From contig CM051001.1 of NCBI GenBank assembly GCA_027704905.1, positions 26,209,237 through 26,273,236 of the forward strand: a stretch of 64,000 bases of DNA. Reading direction: 5' to 3'. This DNA comes from Muraenolepis orangiensis. Its lineage: Eukaryota > Chordata > Actinopteri > Gadiformes > Muraenolepididae. Below the pieces are notes generated by a model that was not told the origin of the DNA, searched no databases, and was given only the letters and a program-made list of their open reading frames with translations. The first letter of the stretch is position 1. Every line of letters starts with the position of its first letter. Made by a program: the position numbers and the translations under genes. Positions 1-52,563 of the stretch are shown in pieces.

Positions 1-168
1 CAGAGTTAGGAGTCAGGAGTTCTACAGGAAGTAGAACCAGCAGACGGTGGGAAGAGAGACGGTTATCATGGCGACAGCAGACCAGATGAAGGCTGTCTGA
101 AAGGCGTTAGTGATGGAGGAGGAGGAGAGGCCAGGTGGGTTGTGGGTAATGGAGTACCTTTCGCTCTG

Positions 169-39131
<38,963 letters not shown>

Positions 39132-39169
39132 CGCCAAGTCCCGGTGACTCTCGACTGACCACCACCACC

Positions 39170-39410
39170 ACCACCACCACGGGGGGTCTAACACACCGGG
39201 GGGTCTACACACCGGGGGGTCCAAACACACCGGGGGTCTAACACACCGGGGGGTCCAAACACACCGGGGGGTCCAAACACACCGGGGGGTCCAAACACAC
39301 CGGGGTCTAACACACCGGGGGGAGGGTCTAACACACCGGGGGGTCCAAACACACCGGGGGGGGTCTAATACACCGGGGGGGGTCTAACACACCGGGGGTC
39401 CAACACACTG
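39170..39410. repeat. G-rich minisatellite directly upstream of prom1 start codon
   Basis: About a dozen units built on ACACCGGGGGGTC with runs of three to six G on the plus strand. It begins with a CCA/ACC stretch about 25 bp upstream of the prom1 ATG. It lies in the expected 5' UTR or proximal promoter. No TATA box is visible. Confidence 0.85.
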
Positions 39411-39740
39411 TCCGGGATGGACCGGAGGAGAGAGACGATGGAGCGCCTTGGATCCACAGGCGCTTATACGGAGAGAGAGTGAGAGACAGAGAGAGAGAGT
39501 GAGAGACAGAGAGAGAGAGAGAGATCCGGCTGGGCTAGGTACGGGGTTCGGGGTGAAAGGTCAACAACAGAGTCATGGTTCCAGGCTGGTTCTCCACTCC
39601 GTCCCTCGGTCCGCTCCGACCAGACCAGGAGAAGACGGTGTCTGGCTCTGCGCGTCTCCGCGGCAGAAAGGCGCGCGTCCTTGGGGGGGTGGGGAAGCGC
39701 CCCCATGCGTCTGGTACGGGACCGGACCAAAAGGAGGTCA
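39411..39740 (-). promoter_or_regulatory. Candidate prom1 promoter region (GC-rich)
   Basis: GC- and CpG-rich stretch upstream of the first coding exon, interrupted by a short GA repeat (39470-39525). It contains GCGCGTCC and GGGGGCGCTT-type motifs. Position and composition are the only evidence; prom1 genes usually have non-coding 5' exons, and none could be located. Confidence 0.3.
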
Positions 39741-39824
39741 CTACGGCTCCATTCATGAACCATCACAAAGCATTTAGCTAAACTATAGTAGGCTACATAT
39801 ACTATATATATGTACTATATAGTA

Positions 39825-39925
39825 TAATAATAATAATAATAATAATACATTTTATTTGTGGGGCGCCTTTCAAGACACCCAAGGACACCTTACAGAGCTT
39901 ATGCTACAGTAACATTAAACACAGT
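39825..39925 (-). mobile_element. Short LINE 3' tail
   Basis: AAT repeats followed by TTTATTTGTGGGGCGCCTTT and CACCCAAGGACACCTTACAG, a common teleost LINE 3' end in inverted orientation. Fragment only. Confidence 0.4.
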
Positions 39926-40246
39926 GGACTTCACGAAGTGACCGCAGGGTTTAGTATCTAGTGTGTATATAAATATGTATATATATATATATAGCCTACT
40001 ATTGTATAGTATATAGGGTAGTATTATATATATATTATACCCTATATACTATAATGTAGTAGGCTATAGCCTACTACATTATATGCATGGTATCTAGTGT
40101 GTATATATAAAGTATATGCATATACTATACTACACACTAGATACTATATAGTACATATTATACCCTATATACTATACTATAGTAGACTACATATACTATA
40201 TATACAGTATATACACACACTAGATACTATATAGTACATATTATAC

Positions 40247-40760
40247 CCAATTAGATTAGATTAGATTCCAATGTATTGTCATTGCACAGCACAAGTCAAG
40301 TACACCGAAAGGAATTTAGCATCTAACCAGAGTGCAAATGTTGCAGTAAAGTGCCATGGTAATCTATAATGTACAGTTGTTGAATAACATGTAAAAACAG
40401 TCTACTAAAAAAACTACTACTAAAAACAGGTATAAAATAACTTATATAATAGGTATGAGATATGTGCAGAATTATAGGTATATATATATATATATACAAG
40501 GTAAGTATACATGTATAAACAGGTAGTGAGCATGGGTATGCAGTTGTATCAAAAGATAAATATATATAAATGTATATACAACAGGTAGTTAGCAGGGATG
40601 TGTAGTTATATCAGCAGTTGACAATTCATATATATGTACGGTAAGTACAGTAAAAATGTACATGACTATCATATAGGTGTGTAAACAATAAAGCTATAAA
40701 TATGTAAACTATAGGTAGAGGTAGGGAATTATGATACAGTGCAAGGCCGTTGAAGATATA
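40247..40760 (-). mobile_element. LINE 3' UTR copy (same family as the Rex1-like element)
   Basis: Inverted homology of 40690-40755 with 33127-33200 (shared GCCTTGCACTGTATCATAA). The end carries an AATCT-type tail (ATTAGATTAGATTAGATT on plus). Confidence 0.65.
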
Positions 40761-41569
40761 CTATATATACTATATTATATATATACAAACTATATACTAT
40801 ATAGTACATATTATACCCTATATACGATACTATAGTAGGCTACATATACTATATATACACACAATAGATACTATATAGTACATATTATACCCTATATACT
40901 ATACTAGGCTACATATACTATATATACACACAATAGATAGTACATATTATACCCTATATACTATACTAGAGTAGGCTACATATACTATATATATATATAC
41001 ACACTAGATACTATATAGTAAATATTATACCCTATATACTATAGTAGGCTATATATATTATATATACATATATATATACACACTAGATACTTTATAGTAC
41101 ATATTATATATTATACACTATAGACAATATACTATAGGGTGTATTATCTGTCTTTCTCTATCTGTCAATTGTATAAAAGCATATTAGTCTGATAACAGAA
41201 CAGTAGTATATAGTATATGTATACACTATGCACGAAAATATATATACTGTATATATATACTGTATATATATATATATATACACATATTGTATATACACAT
41301 ATTGTATATACACCTGTATTCTATTATTATATATATTGTTTATATGCTACATCTATGGGTGTATGAAAGACTCTGTTGGTCTGATAACAGAACAGTAGTG
41401 TTTACAGCTCCCTGACCTTTGACCCTGCTGTTGTTCCGTCTCTTTAGCCCAGAGAGATGAAGATACCTGAGGGAGAAGGAGACATCCGATTGGCTCTCTC
41501 CGCTCCGCTGAACAGCCAGGTGCTTGTTGATCTCTCTCTCGCTCGCTCTCTCTCACACCTGTAGGTATG

Positions 41570-41850
41570 TCTCTCTCACCTGTCTGTAGGCACTACTCCA
41601 CCTGTCTGTAGGCGCTACTCCACCTGTCTGAAGGCACTACTCCACCCGTCTGTACGTCTACTCCACCTGTCTGTAGGTCTACTCTACCTGTCTGTAGGTC
41701 TACTCTACCTGTCTGTAGGTGCTACTCCACCTGTCTGAAGGCACTACTCCACCTGTCTGAAGGCACTACTCCACCTGTCTGAAGGCACTACTCCACCTGT
41801 CTGAAGGCACTACTCCCGTCTGAAGGCACTACTCCACCCGTCTGTATGAA
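41570..41850. repeat. 22-bp minisatellite
   Basis: CACCTGTCTGTAGGCACTAC units in the prom1-tapt1 intergenic region. Confidence 0.93.
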
Positions 41851-42052
41851 ATACAGCTTCAGCCCAGGTCTATAGAACCACCTACAGCAGAAGGCCTTTA
41901 CTACACAGACACAGGCCTTCTGTTCCGAGGCTGGTTCAATGTAGAGCTCCACAACATAAGATATATAATAACTAAATTGTTTAAAAAAAAAATACAAAAA
42001 AATCTGTAAAAATGTTAATAATCACTTCATAAAAGCCTTCTTAAAGTCATTT

Positions 42053-42058
42053 TTTATT
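42053..42058 (-). terminator. Candidate tapt1 polyadenylation signal
   Basis: AATAAA on the minus strand, about 1.2 kb after the tapt1 stop codon. The candidate 3' UTR would contain the 190-bp CA repeat at 42590-42779. No other support. Confidence 0.3.
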
Positions 42059-42587
42059 ATTCCAAAAGTGCATTTAATCCAATATAAAAAAAGTAAATAA
42101 ATTATTATTACCCAAGCAGCAGAACTAAACAGGGCATTGGTCACAGGTTCCCACCTCTCCACCGTTAGAACCCTTCTAATTGGTGGATCCTATTCTAAAG
42201 CAGGTTCTGATTGGTCGATCCCATTCTAGAGCAGAACCGGGTTCTGATTGGTTCGATTTCGTTCTAGAACAGTTTTGCTAAGGTCCCAATCAGGAGAACA
42301 AAATCCTCATCATCAGTCTATAATTGAAGAAAATATTACAAACTTTCCCCAAAATAAAATCCGAAAATTTGATATGTTTATAAATCAACCTGAATCACAT
42401 CACACTTCATCCTGATGGAGGTCACCATGGCAACAAGAACCATGGAATAAGATCAACACACGCTCACCTAAAGCCTCAGGTAGAAAACGACCAGACTTTA
42501 ATTATGTATAAAAGTGATTGTGAAACGTCGCCCCCTGCAGGACGTCTAAAGTGCTACATCTGGCCTGAGCAGCTTTAAACCCCCCCC

Positions 42588-42781
<194 letters not shown>

Positions 42782-43284
42782 AACATCTGGGAAAGCGTTT
42801 GAGGTGGGCGTGGTCAATCTGGAAGGACCCTCCCCCTGGTCACTCATCAAACCAGAAAAACCCAGGAGGAAGAGGTCCCTGATTCAGGAGTCTCCATCCA
42901 GAACCTGGCAGGTCCACGGTGGTCCGTTAAGGCAGTTCTCAATATAAAACTAAACATCTCAAGTTCTTACCAAATTAAAAAGGTTCTTCAGGAACCATTT
43001 AGGTTCTCTTTGGGTCCAGTCAGAGAGAACCAGCCCTACCAGGGCCTTCAGGACCATGGTCTGGTCTCCTCCCTCTGTCTCCTTCGGCCATCGGTCCACC
43101 TTCTGGTAGCTCCACTGCAGACCCCCCCCAAGGTCCCGTCCGGAGGGAGGGTGAGGGTCAGGGTCAGGAGGGGGGTGAGGGTTCAGTCCGGAGGGGGGGG
43201 GGGGGGGGGGGGGGGGGTGAGGGTCACGTCTGGATGGGGGGTGAGGGTCCGGTCTGGAGAGGGGGGGGGTGAGGGGGGTCCGGT

Positions 43285-43601
43285 CTAGTCGATGCGGTTC
43301 CCACAGATGGTGAAGCGGTCGATCTCCAGCAGGTCCTTCTTGGCGCTCTGTAGAGACTCCTCCTCCTCGGGGGCGGGGTCCTGGGGGTCCGGAGGCGGAG
43401 TCGGGGTGTCTGCAGAGGGCGGGGTGGGGGTGATGTTGTCGGCCGTAGAGGGGACAGCGGTGGAGGAGGTTGAGGGGGAGGTGGAGGAGAGAGGGGAGGG
43501 GAGGAGGTGAGTCCTGGGGGGAGGCTGGGTGGTCACCGAGGGAGAGGACAAGGAGGTGGTGGACGTTGTTCTGCAGGACGTAGACAGGGTCTTCTCAACA
43601 C
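43285..43601 (-). CDS. tapt1: tapt1 terminal exon
   Basis: A Ser/Thr/Pro-rich acidic stretch ([19 protein letters not shown], later [12 protein letters not shown]) followed by [18 protein letters not shown] and TAG at 43287-43285. The last 18 residues are identical to mammalian TAPT1, while the linker is not conserved. Confidence 0.97.
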
Positions 43602-45002
43602 CTGGAGAACAACAACATCACAGAGGAGAACATCACAGTCCAGAACCATAACATCACAGAGGAGAACATCACAGTCCAGAACCATGCAGAACCACAACAT
43701 CACAGAGGAGAACATCACAGTCCAGAACCATAACATCACAGAGGAGAACATCAGTCTAAAACCATGGAGAACCACAACATCACAGAGGAGAATATCACAG
43801 TCTAGAACCATGGAGAACCACAACATCACAGAGGAGACCATCACAGTCCAGAACCATGGAGAACCAGTGAAGTACTACAGGGCCGACGTTACAGTGACTG
43901 TTCAACTACACTGAACCAGGAGCTTCAACACCATTACCCACAATTCACTGCATCACCTCCAGAGGAAGTATGACCCTGATAGTCATAAATTAAGCACACT
44001 GGCTAGGTAATCTGAAGGGGCGGAGCCAGGGCATCGGGGCCAGCTTACATGGGGCGGAGCTTTGTCACCTGAAGGGGCGGGGCTAGTCTCCTGATATGCG
44101 GGGGGGGGGGGGGGGGGGAGGGTGGGGCTTGCTTACTTGGGGGAAGGGGCTTGCTTACTTGAGGGGCGGGGCTTGCTTACCTGGGGGGGCCGGGCCGGGC
44201 TCCTGGTCTGCTCTGGCGGGGCGGGGGAACAGCTTGTCCTCCATGTTGGCTCTCTTGACGTAAACACAGGACTTCCCCAGCAACACGATGCTGTTGAGAA
44301 CCTTGAGGGAGACAAGGCTGCCAGGAGAGAACCATCAGCTCTTTTGCTGCTTCACTTAAGAACCAGCACTAGAACCTTCTGCTGACGGCTTCCTCACTTC
44401 AGAAGCAGCAGGAGAAGCTTCTAGAACCTTCTAATGATGGCTTCTAAAGTGAAGAACCCATCAGTAGAAGGTTCTAGAGGACTCTAGAGGAACGTTCTCT
44501 TACCCAAGATAGCAGAGGAAGACGCAGCTGTAGGCCAGAGCTCCCTGCACCTTCAGCGAACTCATCACCACCCTGATCAGCTGGGAGAGAACAACCACAC
44601 CTCAGCTTCCTATCTGGGCGGGCCTATGTGTGTATTATTGACAGGTGAGGAGGCGGGGTCTCACCAGCACAGCGAGAGGCAGCGGGATGAAGCCCATCCG
44701 CCGGGCCACCGAGTCACTGTAGTCCGTGTAGGCCTACACACACACACACACACACACACACACGATTAAGAGGAGGGAGATGGAGGAGTGATGAAGAGGA
44801 GGGGGGGGAAGAGGAGTGATGAAGAGGAGTGATGAAGAGGAAGGGTGAAGTGGAGGTCACCTACGTTCTTCTGACGGCTGCTCACCAGCTCAAAGGCCAG
44901 GCTGGCTCTGTACTCACTGTACACCTGGAGGGGGAGAGTGAGAGATCGAGATAGAGCGAGAGAGGAGAGGAGAGGAGAGGAGAGGAGAGAGGGGAGGGAG
45001 GG

Positions 45003-45051
<49 letters not shown>

Positions 45052-48000
45052 ATTCTCCATATGCAAGAACAATGGAACGCTTACTCCCCCTTCCCTCCCG
45101 CAGTATGAATTAACAATACGACGACACTGAGGAGAGAGAGGGGGAGCAAGAAGAAGACGAGAGAGGAGGAGAGGGAAAGAAGGTGTTGAAGTTTGAGACT
45201 GAAGCAGGTCTGTGATCCTGAGCGTCCAGAAGAACTATCAAACCAGCATTAACAAGACAGTTTAACCTTTCAGAGTTTGGATCACTAACTCAGTGTCTCT
45301 TACGTCTGCCGTGATGTCGTTGAACTTGGTGATGAAGGCGTGTTTGATGATGTCAACTGCCACCTCCGAGGCGATCACCATGATGACGTCAGGACACAGC
45401 ACCCACAGGTGCTCTGTGGGTTAGACAGTACAGAGACAGGTCATTGAGGAGCAGGTAGGGGTTAGACAGTACAGAGACGGGTCATTAAGGAGCAGGTAGG
45501 GGTTAGACAGTACAGAGACGGGTCATTAAGGAGCAGGTAGGGGTTAGACAGTACAGAGACGGGTCATTGAGGAGCAGGTAGGGGTTAGACAGTACAGAGA
45601 CGGGTCATTGAGGAGCAGGTAGGGGTTAGACAGTACAGAGACGGGTCATTAAGGAGCAGGTAGGGGTTAGACAGTACAGAGACGGGTCATTAAGGAGCAG
45701 GTAGGGGTTAGACAGTACAGAGACGGGTCATTAAGGAGCAGGTAGGGGTTAGACAGTACAGAGACGGGTCATTAAGGAGCAGGTAGGGGTTAGACAGTAC
45801 AGAGACGGGTCATTGAGGAGCAGGTAGGGGTTAGACAGTACAGAGACGGGTCATTGAGGAGCAGGTAGGGGTTAGACAGTACAGAGACGGGTCATTAAGG
45901 AGCAGGTAGGGGTTAGACAGTACAGAGACGGGTCATTAAGGAGCAGGTAGGGGTTAGACAGTACAGAGACGGGTCATTAAGGAGCAGGTAGGGGTTAGAC
46001 AGTACAGAGACGGGTCATTAAGGAGCAGGTGGGTTAGACAGTACAGAGACGGGTCATTAAGGAGCAGGTAGGGGTTAGACAGTACAGAGACGGGTCATTA
46101 AGGAGCAGGTAGGGGTTAGACAGTACAGAGACGGGTCATTAAGGAGCAGGTAGGGGTTAGACAGTACAGAGACGGGTCATTAAGGAGCAGGTAGGGGTTA
46201 GACAGTACAGAGACGGGTCATTAAGGAGCAGGTGGGTTAGACAGTACAGAGACGGGTCATTAAGGAGCAGGTAGGGTTAGACAGTACAGAGACGGGTCAT
46301 TAAGGAGCAGGTAGGGGTTAGACAGTACAGAGACGGGTCATTAAGGAGCAGGTAGGGGTTAGACAGTACAGAGACGGGTCATTAAGGAGCAGGTAGGGGT
46401 TAGACAGTACAGAGACGGGTCATTAAGGAGCAGGTAGGGGTTAGACAGTACAGAGACGGGTCATTGAGGAGCAGGTAGGGGTTAGACAGTACAGAGACGG
46501 GTCATTAAGGAGCAGGTGGGTTAGATAGTACAGAGACGGGTCATTAAGGAGCAGGTGGGTTAGACAGTACAGAGACGGGTCATTAAGGAGTAGGTAGGGG
46601 TTAGACAGTACAGAGACGGGTCATTAAGGAGCAGGTAGGGGTTAGACAGTACAGAGACGGGTCATTAAGGAGCAGGTAGGGGTTAGACAGTACAGAGACG
46701 GGTCATTAAGGAGCAGGTAGGGGTTAGACAGTACAGAGACGGGTCATTAAGGAGCAGGTAGGGGTTAGACAGTACAGAGACAGGTCATTAAGGAGCAGGT
46801 AGGGGTTAGACAGTACAGAGACGGTTCATTAGGGAGCGGGGTTAGACAGTGGGGTACCTGGCTTCCAGGAGAACTGCTCCATGTTCCTCAGACAGACGAT
46901 AAGGAGCAGGATGTAATGGGTGAAGCGCTCCTTGATATCTAGCAGGAGGACACCAGGGGACAAAGGGCTAGCTTAGCATAGCTAACACTGTGCACGTAGC
47001 ACTCCGCTACCGGCCCGTTAGCTCTGTTAGCTCCCCGTTCATCCAACACACAAGGTTCTTTTCCACAGGAGAACAGATGGGACATTAAGTTGGTTCTGAA
47101 GGTCTGAAGACACATTGGAGTGATGGTTGTTCTTCAGTTCTAACGTGTTTAATGATCTCCAGTTCTAACGTGTTTAATGATCTTAAGGAACATCTGGACA
47201 TCATTCTCCTTTAGCATCTCACCTCCAACACCACAGAGATACCAACAGACAAACTATGGCTGAAGAGTGTGTGTGTGTGTGTGTGTCTCTCTCACCACTG
47301 TTGGACATCTGAAAGAGGTTGTTTTTCTCAAACTTCTTGAACACACTTCCTTTGATCTCCACAAACTGAGGAAGAAACACACCATCATCTTCATCAATGA
47401 CATACCGTGTGTGTGTGCATGCTTGATATATTATTCTAGTGTGTATACACAGTAGTAGTGTGTACAGGTGAGTATTCAGTGTAGTAGTATAGTAGTAGTA
47501 GTAGTATAATATATCATCAGTAGTATGTACTGATGAGTATTCAGTGTAGTAATAATAGTAGTAGAACTAGTGTGTACTGATGAGTATTCAGTCTAGTGAT
47601 AGTAGTAGCACTAGTGTGTACCGATAAGTATTCAGTGTAATAGTAGTAGTAGCAGCAGTAGTAGTACTACACAGTTGTGTACTTCACTAACATTGTTGGA
47701 CATCATGATGGTCAGCAGTGACTTGTTGTGGGAGTTGAAGGCCACGTTGAGGGTGGAAGCCTGGACCATGATGAGGATGGCATGGAGAACTGAGGAACAC
47801 TGAGGAACGTTCTGCTAAATACAGGACTGAGGAACACTGAGGAACTCTGCGGAACACTGAGGAACATTGAGGAACTCTGAGGAGAAAGTCCTAACAACTC
47901 CAGAGCCAGAAGGTAATCCAACTCAGCCGCTGACTGTTCTTGGTCACAGAAAATGTTGAATCTGCACATTTTGTACAAAGATGGGTCATTAAGGAGCAGG

Positions 48001-51000
48001 TAGGGGTTAGAAAGTACACTTAGAGGATACAGACATAGAAGACAGCCATGAAGAAGTGGGGGATGACTCCGATATTGTCTCTCTTGCGTTCCTTCGGTTC
48101 CGTGGCCGTCCAGTAGAGGGCGTCCAGGATGTCCTGACCGAAGGACGAGAACAGGCGGTCCGCCACCTGACCACAGAGACAGGAACAACACTCAGGCCGA
48201 CAGGAAGTGCACTCAGACCGACAGGAAGTACACTCAGACCGACAGGAAGTACACTCAGACCGACAGGAAGTACACTCAGATGACATCAGCTACAGGAAGT
48301 ACACTGTAAGACCGACAGGAAGTACACTTCTGATCTACAGGTAGAAGCCTAAAACAAATATGCAGTACACTTAAACCAACGAGTAGCACACTTCATCCAA
48401 CAGGGAGGACGTACTTAACAGGTCATCCGTTTGACAGGAAGGGGCGAGGACCGAGTGGTCATGACACCAACAGCCAATGAAATAACACCAGGGAGAACTG
48501 AGGGGCGGAGTCTCCACTCAAACATACAAAACAAAAATCATTAGCCAATGAAAAGGCTGCCTCTGGATTTCTGAAGACTATTGGTGCTTGTCAGACCACT
48601 GGGAAGTGGAGCATTCACCTCCAACGAGGAAAAGCTCAACGAACGACACCTCAAGTCCAACTTTCTACTCAGACAATTCCTGTACTGTTCCTATTCCATT
48701 TGACATGAATGTCCCCTCTTGTGAATCAATAGGGAAGGAGGGTTCGGATGTATTAGTAGACTGGTCTGTATTTGTATTAGGCTAGTAAATGTCATTTTGA
48801 GAGACGTTTCCAAGTAAAGAAGTGGCGTAAAAATAAAAAGGTATAATAGTCTGTGACTAAATGTTATGTTGTAGATGGTGTCATGTCATGATGATGATGT
48901 CATGATGATGTCATGACGTCATGGTGATGTCATGACGTCATGGTGATGTCATGATGTAAGTCGATTTGGATAAAAGCGTCTGCCAAATGTCCTAAATGTA
49001 AATGTAGATGATCATGATTTCATGTTGTAGATGATGTCAGGATAATGTCATGTTGTAGATGTCATGTTGTAGATGATGTCATGATGATGTCATTTTGTAG
49101 ATGATGTCATGATGACGACACGATGGAGATGAAGTCATGTTGCAGATGATGTCATGATGATGTCGTCTTTAAGATGAGGTTACCTCCAGCATGTTGTAGA
49201 TGATGTAGAGCTTGATGACGGACTGTCCTCTGATCAGGTGGTACATCATGGAGTAGTCCACACAGTGCATCATGGAGAAACACAGCAGCAGGATGAGACC
49301 CTTCAGCATGTCACACACCTGGGCAGGCTGTAGCAGGCGGGACCCGCTGAGACACACACACAAACACAAACACAAACACACACACACACACACACACTTC
49401 ATTCACTGAACGCGCCATCAGAGGTTAGTGTGGACTCGACCAGTTGAACAGCTCCACACCAACATGCAGACGGTACAGATGTTGTGGTGCTGGTGGGTGT
49501 GCAGCCATGGGAGGACACACGCGCACACACACAAATGCACACACACTACCTGAATATAGTTATCCTATTTAAGTTATTACTTGTTTTCATGAGTCTTTAT
49601 TATATATAAATAATAAACTAATTGTAGTATTAAATATAGTATATTCTAATCCTCTTATTGTATTACTGTATTATTCTCTGAACCACAGCTAGCAGAGGGA
49701 GCCATAGAGCAGCACGTAGAGTAGCATTAGCTAGGGACTGGAGCTAACTAGCATTAGCTAGGGACTGACTAGCAGCAAGGCTTACAGCAACAGAGCTATG
49801 CTAGCAGTTCCAGGCTCACACGGTTCGAGTCCTACCAGGTTTTCCCTCCAGCTGATGACTGGGACTCAGCGGTTGGAAGGCCCCGGAGGGCCGTGAGCTT
49901 CTACACCCCCAGCCTGCTAGCACACACTAGGCTACCAGGCTACTTTAAGGAGCCCCTGTTTTACTACCAGGTGTTGATCCACCAATCACAATGCCACCCA
50001 AGTTGTGATGTCACACCTAGTGGTGAGAGAGGGACACTACAAGACAGCTAGTGGACTTACTGTCCTGCCAGTTTCTGTCCTGTCAGTCACTGTCCTGTCA
50101 GTCACTGTCCTGTCAGTCACTGTCCTGTCAGTCACTGTCCTGTCAGTCACTGTCCTGTCACTGTGGGTGGCCTGCAGGGGGCACTGTGGTCCAGGCACTC
50201 CATCCGGAGAACCCACAGAATAAATAAGAATAGAATAAATATAGAACAGTTAATAGAACTAACTCCGGGCTGTTGCTCACCACATGGGTTTAAAAGACCT
50301 TTAGTCTCAAATGAGTCTTTAAAAGACTAACACGTGTTCAAAAGAGCTTTAAACAAGACGCGTATATGTTGTGTTGGTCTTTGTGCAGCTGAGCAGACTT
50401 TGTGCAGCTGACACAGAACCCTAATCTCTACACGTTCTCCCAAGAGAACCTACAGAAACGTCTTCTTTAGGCGCTCCATGATTGAGCTCACAGACTCACT
50501 GCAAACACAGCGTCCTCTAGTGGCCACCCTGGTACTACTAAAACAACAGATTTAGAGGACATGTACTGTACATGGTTCTGATGTGACCTGGTCTTCACAA
50601 CACCCTGGTCCTGGAGAGTCCAGCTGGGGTACCGTGGTAACGGTCCGGGTGCCGTGGTAACGGTCCGGGCGCCGTGGTCACCGTCCCTAGCATGGTGCCG
50701 GTCAATGCTACGCTTTTCTCTTCACGACTTAATGACTTCATCTGAAGACGATTCTCCTTTTATTTTAACTAATTAGTTAGTCATGTTTACAATCTGAGGG
50801 CTACGCACACAAGATTCAAGATGTTTTCATTCTCCATATGCAACAAGAACAATGGAACGCTTCCTCCCCTTCCCTCCTGTAGTATGAATTATCTACAACT
50901 TAATTCATGTTAGCGTCTTCAGTTTTTTTTAACGTGAAGATCAGGTGAGATGATTTGGGGGGGAGGGGAGGAGTGGCGTGGCTGACAGTGATGACATCAT

Positions 51001-51566
51001 CATGTATGGGTGGCAGGGCATGGGTGGGGGGTGGGGCGTGTGACATCATCAGGAGATGTGAGGTCATACCTGTTCCTCCTGCAGTAAGGACATGTGTGAG
51101 CCCTGCAGGGGAAGGGAGGGAGGGAGGGAGGGAGGGGAGGGGAGGATACGTCACTCCCTCATCACGTGCACACTGCTACGTGCACACTCACAAGCACCAA
51201 ACCACAGTGTGTTTGTCAGGGGACTCTCTTCTGCTCTCCAAGTTCTGATTGGCTGATATCCCTCCTGGATCACCCAATCAACTACACACACACTCTGCTG
51301 GCTGACTCCGCCTCTTCACTACAGGTAGACAAGATAACTACTAGTCACCATAATAATATAATATATACATACATATATAATAACATGATATAGAATACAT
51401 TACAATAAGGTCATTCAACAGGTAGACCAGATAACTACTAGTCCCCATAATAATATAATAACATACAAACAAATAATAACGATATATATATAACACATTA
51501 AAATAAACTACTAGTCACCAGACGTCAAAGAAGAATATTTTCTACAGAATCCAAGGAAGATCAGAG

Positions 51567-51653
<87 letters not shown>

Positions 51654-52530
51654 CGTGTTCTGACCTGGCTCCACAGCAGGGCAGGGTGAATAGGCGCAGC
51701 AGGGCCAGCAGCACCCTGAGAGGAAGTAGCGTGAACACATACAGGAAGGCGTCCAGACACAGGAAGAAGCCGAACACCATCAGCTGGAGAGAGATCATCG
51801 ACCATGGTAACCACCAGAGACAGCGTCGCAAAAACCCCCCCATGGTATGCATTGTGACAAGTAGTGTACAACGGATGATCACTAACCAAGCATGTATCCC
51901 ATCATGCATTGAGCTGAAATAAAACTAGAGAGGGAGTAGGGAACGAGGGAAGGATTTCACTACATAGTCCTCGACATTGAACTACTAGAGAGGGAGTAGG
52001 GAACGAGGGGAGGATTTAACTATATAGTCCTCTACATTGAACTACTAGAGAGGGAGTAGGGAACGAGAGGAGGATTTAACTATACAGTCCTCTACATTGA
52101 ACTACTAGAGAGGGAGTAGGGAACGAGGGAAGGATTTCACTATATAGTCCTCTACATTGAACTACTAGAGAGGGAGTAGGGAACGAGGGAAGGATTTCAC
52201 TATATAGTCCTCAACATTGAACTACGAGAGAGGGAGAAGGAAATGAGGGAAGGATTCCAGACACAGCAGCACAACAGTCTTCATTAAGCGGACCAAGAGG
52301 AAGGTCAGAGGTCACCTTCTCCAGCTCCTTGGGGATGCGCATGCAGGTGTAGACTCTCTCTCTGCGCTCGGTGTACTGGGCTTCGTTGTGCTCCAGGAAA
52401 TACCCCCGGGTCAACTCAGCACACATGAACCGGGCCAGGGAGGGCTCTGGAACATACATATATACGTATATATATATAGATATATATATTATAAACACAC
52501 ACACACATATTACAATATACAAACATTATA

Positions 52531-52563
<33 letters not shown>

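Noticed and set aside
45421..46848. Possible CRISPR-like array (regular 40-bp spacing)
   Set aside because: Units are repeated along their whole length with no variable spacers, and this is a vertebrate intron.
48588..48785. 65-codon plus-strand ORF in tapt1 intron 4
   Set aside because: Single open frame without splice context or recognisable family; expected by chance.
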